6,980 nucleotides of DNA from an uncultured Clostridia bacterium (GTDB lineage: Bacteria; Bacillota; Clostridia; TANB77; CAG-508), in assembly GCA_934148985.1 (NCBI GenBank), contig CAKPDO010000057.1, positions 1 through 6,980 of the forward strand. The letters run 5' to 3'. Within the stretch, counting starts at the first letter, position 1. The number at the start of each line of letters is the position of its first letter. A program made the translations under genes and the position numbers. The notes beneath the pieces were generated by a model. That model did no database searches. It was given only the letters and a program-made list of their open reading frames with translations, and was not told the origin of the DNA. Shown here one piece after another: positions 5,783 to 6,980 of this stretch.

Positions 5783-6745
5783 ATGGCAAGCATAACTGAT
5801 AAAACTCTCGAGATTATACATCGGGAGTACAATTTAGCTGTCAGTAATACTAACAGTATAACTGACATTCCGAAAATAATGCATTCTAATCTAAAAAAAT
5901 TAAGTGCATCTATCCCTACGGAAGACCATTCAGTTTTTTTGAATTTTTTAGACGGGCTGGTAAATTGCTATCGCGAACGTCTTATGACATTTGAAATAAC
6001 TGGTTTTGTTACAAATTTGAATTCAACGATAATGTATATCATCCGCTGGTTAAACGAATCCCAGCATGCCAACATTGATATCAACTGGTATGCACGCCGG
6101 AAAGCACTCGAGAGTGATTTGACCAAAATTCTTAACAAGTCACTTGAGGATGACAGCGTTTCAGTATACATTAGGGACCGTTTTGGTTTAAGAGGAATTC
6201 TTCTAAATCAAGGATCTTCTGATGAAAATATCGAAAAGATAGATATTATTTTTTCATCTATTTTAGATATACTTGTAAGGGACTCTCCTAGTAAGGATGC
6301 CTTTACACACTGGTACTGGAATAATCCCAGTTTGACAAAATTGGATCTTTATACTTTGGATACATTCTTATTCGATATTCCGTTTGCAATAACGGATATC
6401 AAGAATTATATTCGTGATCCTAAACCGAATGGCTATCAGTCATTGCAGTTTACTTTACAAACCTCAGTTTACTCTCCAGTTTTACCTGGAGTAAAAATTG
6501 AGTTTCAGCTCCGAGATCTCGATATGCATAATCGAGCTGAGGGGTATGTCTTAGCTGAAAACCCGGAACAGGATCAATCTCATAAATCATACAAAAAAGA
6601 GATTGATGAAAGGGTCTCTAACGTGTTTAAAATTGACGATTTTAGTAAGGTTTCATTACCTGGTTTTGTCAATTATGATGACAAAACCTCTGATCGTGAT
6701 GGACTACACTATCCAAAGCATTTCTCGGATAGACGTTCAAAGTAA
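5783..6745 (+). CDS. RelA/SpoT-domain nucleotide synthetase (putative (p)ppGpp or related alarmone synthetase)
   Basis: A 320-residue protein with one RelA/SpoT synthetase domain and no N-terminal HD hydrolase or C-terminal TGS/ACT domains. Residues 1-95 are a mostly helical region I do not recognise. The synthetase core has YARRKALESDLTKILNK (103-119), DRFGLRG (132-138, with Asp132 as the likely metal ligand), KNYIRDPKPNGYQSLQ (207-222) and IEFQLRDLDMHNRAEG (239-254, with Glu240 as the likely catalytic Glu). The usual SLH motif reads SLQ (Gln222). The family transfers pyrophosphate from ATP to GTP/GDP; some small members modify other targets, including tRNA, as toxins. The protein is longer than typical RelP/RelQ enzymes, and its substrate cannot be told. 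Arginine codons are mainly CGN (12 of 17), unlike guaA (4 of 21), suggesting transfer. No antitoxin-like small gene adjoins it. Confidence 0.8.
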   Translation: MASITDKTLEIIHREYNLAVSNTNSITDIPKIMHSNLKKLSASIPTEDHSVFLNFLDGLVNCYRERLMTFEITGFVTNLNSTIMYIIRWLNESQHANIDINWYARRKALESDLTKILNKSLEDDSVSVYIRDRFGLRGILLNQGSSDENIEKIDIIFSSILDILVRDSPSKDAFTHWYWNNPSLTKLDLYTLDTFLFDIPFAITDIKNYIRDPKPNGYQSLQFTLQTSVYSPVLPGVKIEFQLRDLDMHNRAEGYVLAENPEQDQSHKSYKKEIDERVSNVFKIDDFSKVSLPGFVNYDDKTSDRDGLHYPKHFSDRRSK

Positions 6746-6757
6746 GTAGAGAGTTTT

Positions 6758-6767
6758 ATTCTCCTTT
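6758..6767 (+). promoter_or_regulatory. 3' UTR segment complementary to the gene's own ribosome binding site
   Basis: ATTCTCCTTT, 12 nt after the stop codon and just before the terminator stem, is the exact reverse complement of AAAGGAGAAT at 5767-5776, which is the ribosome binding site of the same gene. It also repeats 10 bases of the 5' hairpin arm (5725-5734). A 5'-3' UTR interaction is inferred; the sequence is short and resembles a general anti-Shine-Dalgarno sequence. Confidence 0.4.
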
Positions 6768-6768
6768 G

Positions 6769-6797
6769 CCCGCGGAAATTTTATTTCCGTGGGTTTT
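6769..6797 (+). terminator. Intrinsic terminator of the RelA/SpoT-like gene
   Basis: The arms CCCGCGGAAA (6769-6778) and TTTCCGTGGG (6784-6793) form a 10-bp stem with one G-U pair and a TTTTA loop, followed directly by TTTTCTATTT. It starts 24 nt after the stop codon. The GC-rich stem stands out from the AT-rich surroundings. Confidence 0.88.
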
Positions 6798-6805
6798 CTA
6801 TTTGC

Positions 6806-6842
6806 AAAAAAAGAAGCAATATCAATTATAATATTGCTTCTT
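6806..6842 (-). terminator. Intrinsic terminator of guaB
   Basis: On the reverse strand AAGAAGCAATAT (6831-6842) and ATATTGCTTCTT (6811-6822) form a perfect 12-bp stem with an 8-nt loop, followed by a run of seven T including the stem end. It lies 8 nt after the guaB stop codon. On the plus strand it is followed by A, so it acts in one direction. Confidence 0.88.
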
Positions 6843-6850
6843 AAAAAAAA

Positions 6851-6980
6851 TTATACTTCTCTTACAGTCAAATCATGAGCAGAACCTTCTTGAATGCTCA
6901 AACTAGAAACAGGAGTTAAAATAGCTTTTTCATGGAATTCTTCCAAATTTCTAGAACCACAGTTAGACATAGTTGATTTA
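6851..6980 (-). CDS. guaB: IMP dehydrogenase, C-terminal fragment (start lies beyond the window)
   Basis: The last 42 codons of a reverse-strand gene, reading KSTMSNCGSRNLEEFHEKAI, then LTPVSSLSIQEGSAHDLTVREV and a TAA stop. The STMSNCG motif and the following ELHEKA...LVS..SI.EGGAHDV-like pattern match the C-terminus of clostridial-type IMP dehydrogenases, which oxidise IMP to XMP with NAD+, the rate-limiting step toward GMP. The catalytic Cys loop and CBS domains are outside the window, so a related GMP reductase is not fully excluded. The gene converges on the RelA/SpoT-like gene and, with guaA 1.1 kb away, makes this a guanine nucleotide locus. Confidence 0.8.
   Translation of the reverse strand, partial: KSTMSNCGSRNLEEFHEKAILTPVSSLSIQEGSAHDLTVREV

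Noticed and set aside
5968..6171. Minus-strand open frame of 67 codons, considered as an antitoxin for the synthetase
   Set aside because: It lies wholly inside the synthetase gene on the opposite strand, has no plausible ribosome binding site, and shows no family resemblance.

Overview
The window is very AT-rich DNA with strong AGGAGG-type ribosome binding sites, AGA-dominated arginine codons, and sigma-A promoters with TGn-extended -10 boxes. Together with clostridial-type families (YetF/DUF421 with DUF4363, a UAP-type pyrophosphorylase paired with a left-handed beta-helix acyltransferase, clostridial-type IMP dehydrogenase), this points to a low-GC Bacillota, most likely a member of the Clostridia. 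Species cannot be named from the sequence.

Layout. 1-187: start of a minus-strand glyceraldehyde-3-phosphate dehydrogenase gene (gap), with its promoter and a leader carrying two hairpins. 188-349: no gene seen. 350-1419: two-gene minus-strand unit, a YetF-like DUF421 membrane protein followed 5 nt later by a DUF4363 protein. 1577-1954: plus-strand four-helix membrane protein of the phage-holin-4 type, converging on a shared bidirectional terminator (1972-2019). 2023-3868: minus-strand operon of a UDPGP/UAP-family nucleotidyltransferase and an overlapping beta-helix acetyltransferase; together they look like the two halves of GlmU in separate genes. 3902-4160: divergent intergenic region with two well-formed promoters and, between them, a GC-richer block of three 29-bp tandem repeats plus one inverted copy that folds into a long hairpin. 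4161-5699: guaA, GMP synthase. 5783-6745: a RelA/SpoT-type nucleotide synthetase with codon use unlike its neighbours. 6851-6980: C-terminal end of a convergent minus-strand guaB (IMP dehydrogenase).

How the genes fit together. The right half is a guanine nucleotide locus: IMP dehydrogenase makes XMP, GMP synthase converts XMP to GMP, and between them sits a putative (p)ppGpp-type synthetase that would consume GTP/GDP. The most interesting signal is the control of that synthetase. Its ribosome binding site lies in the 3' arm of a long inverted repeat whose 5' arm is upstream of the predicted transcription start. Read-through RNA from guaA should therefore fold and hide the site, while RNA from the gene's own promoter should not. 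A further 10-base complement to the same site lies in the 3' untranslated region.

The left half is housekeeping (glycolysis, UDP-amino-sugar supply) and membrane proteins of poorly known function.
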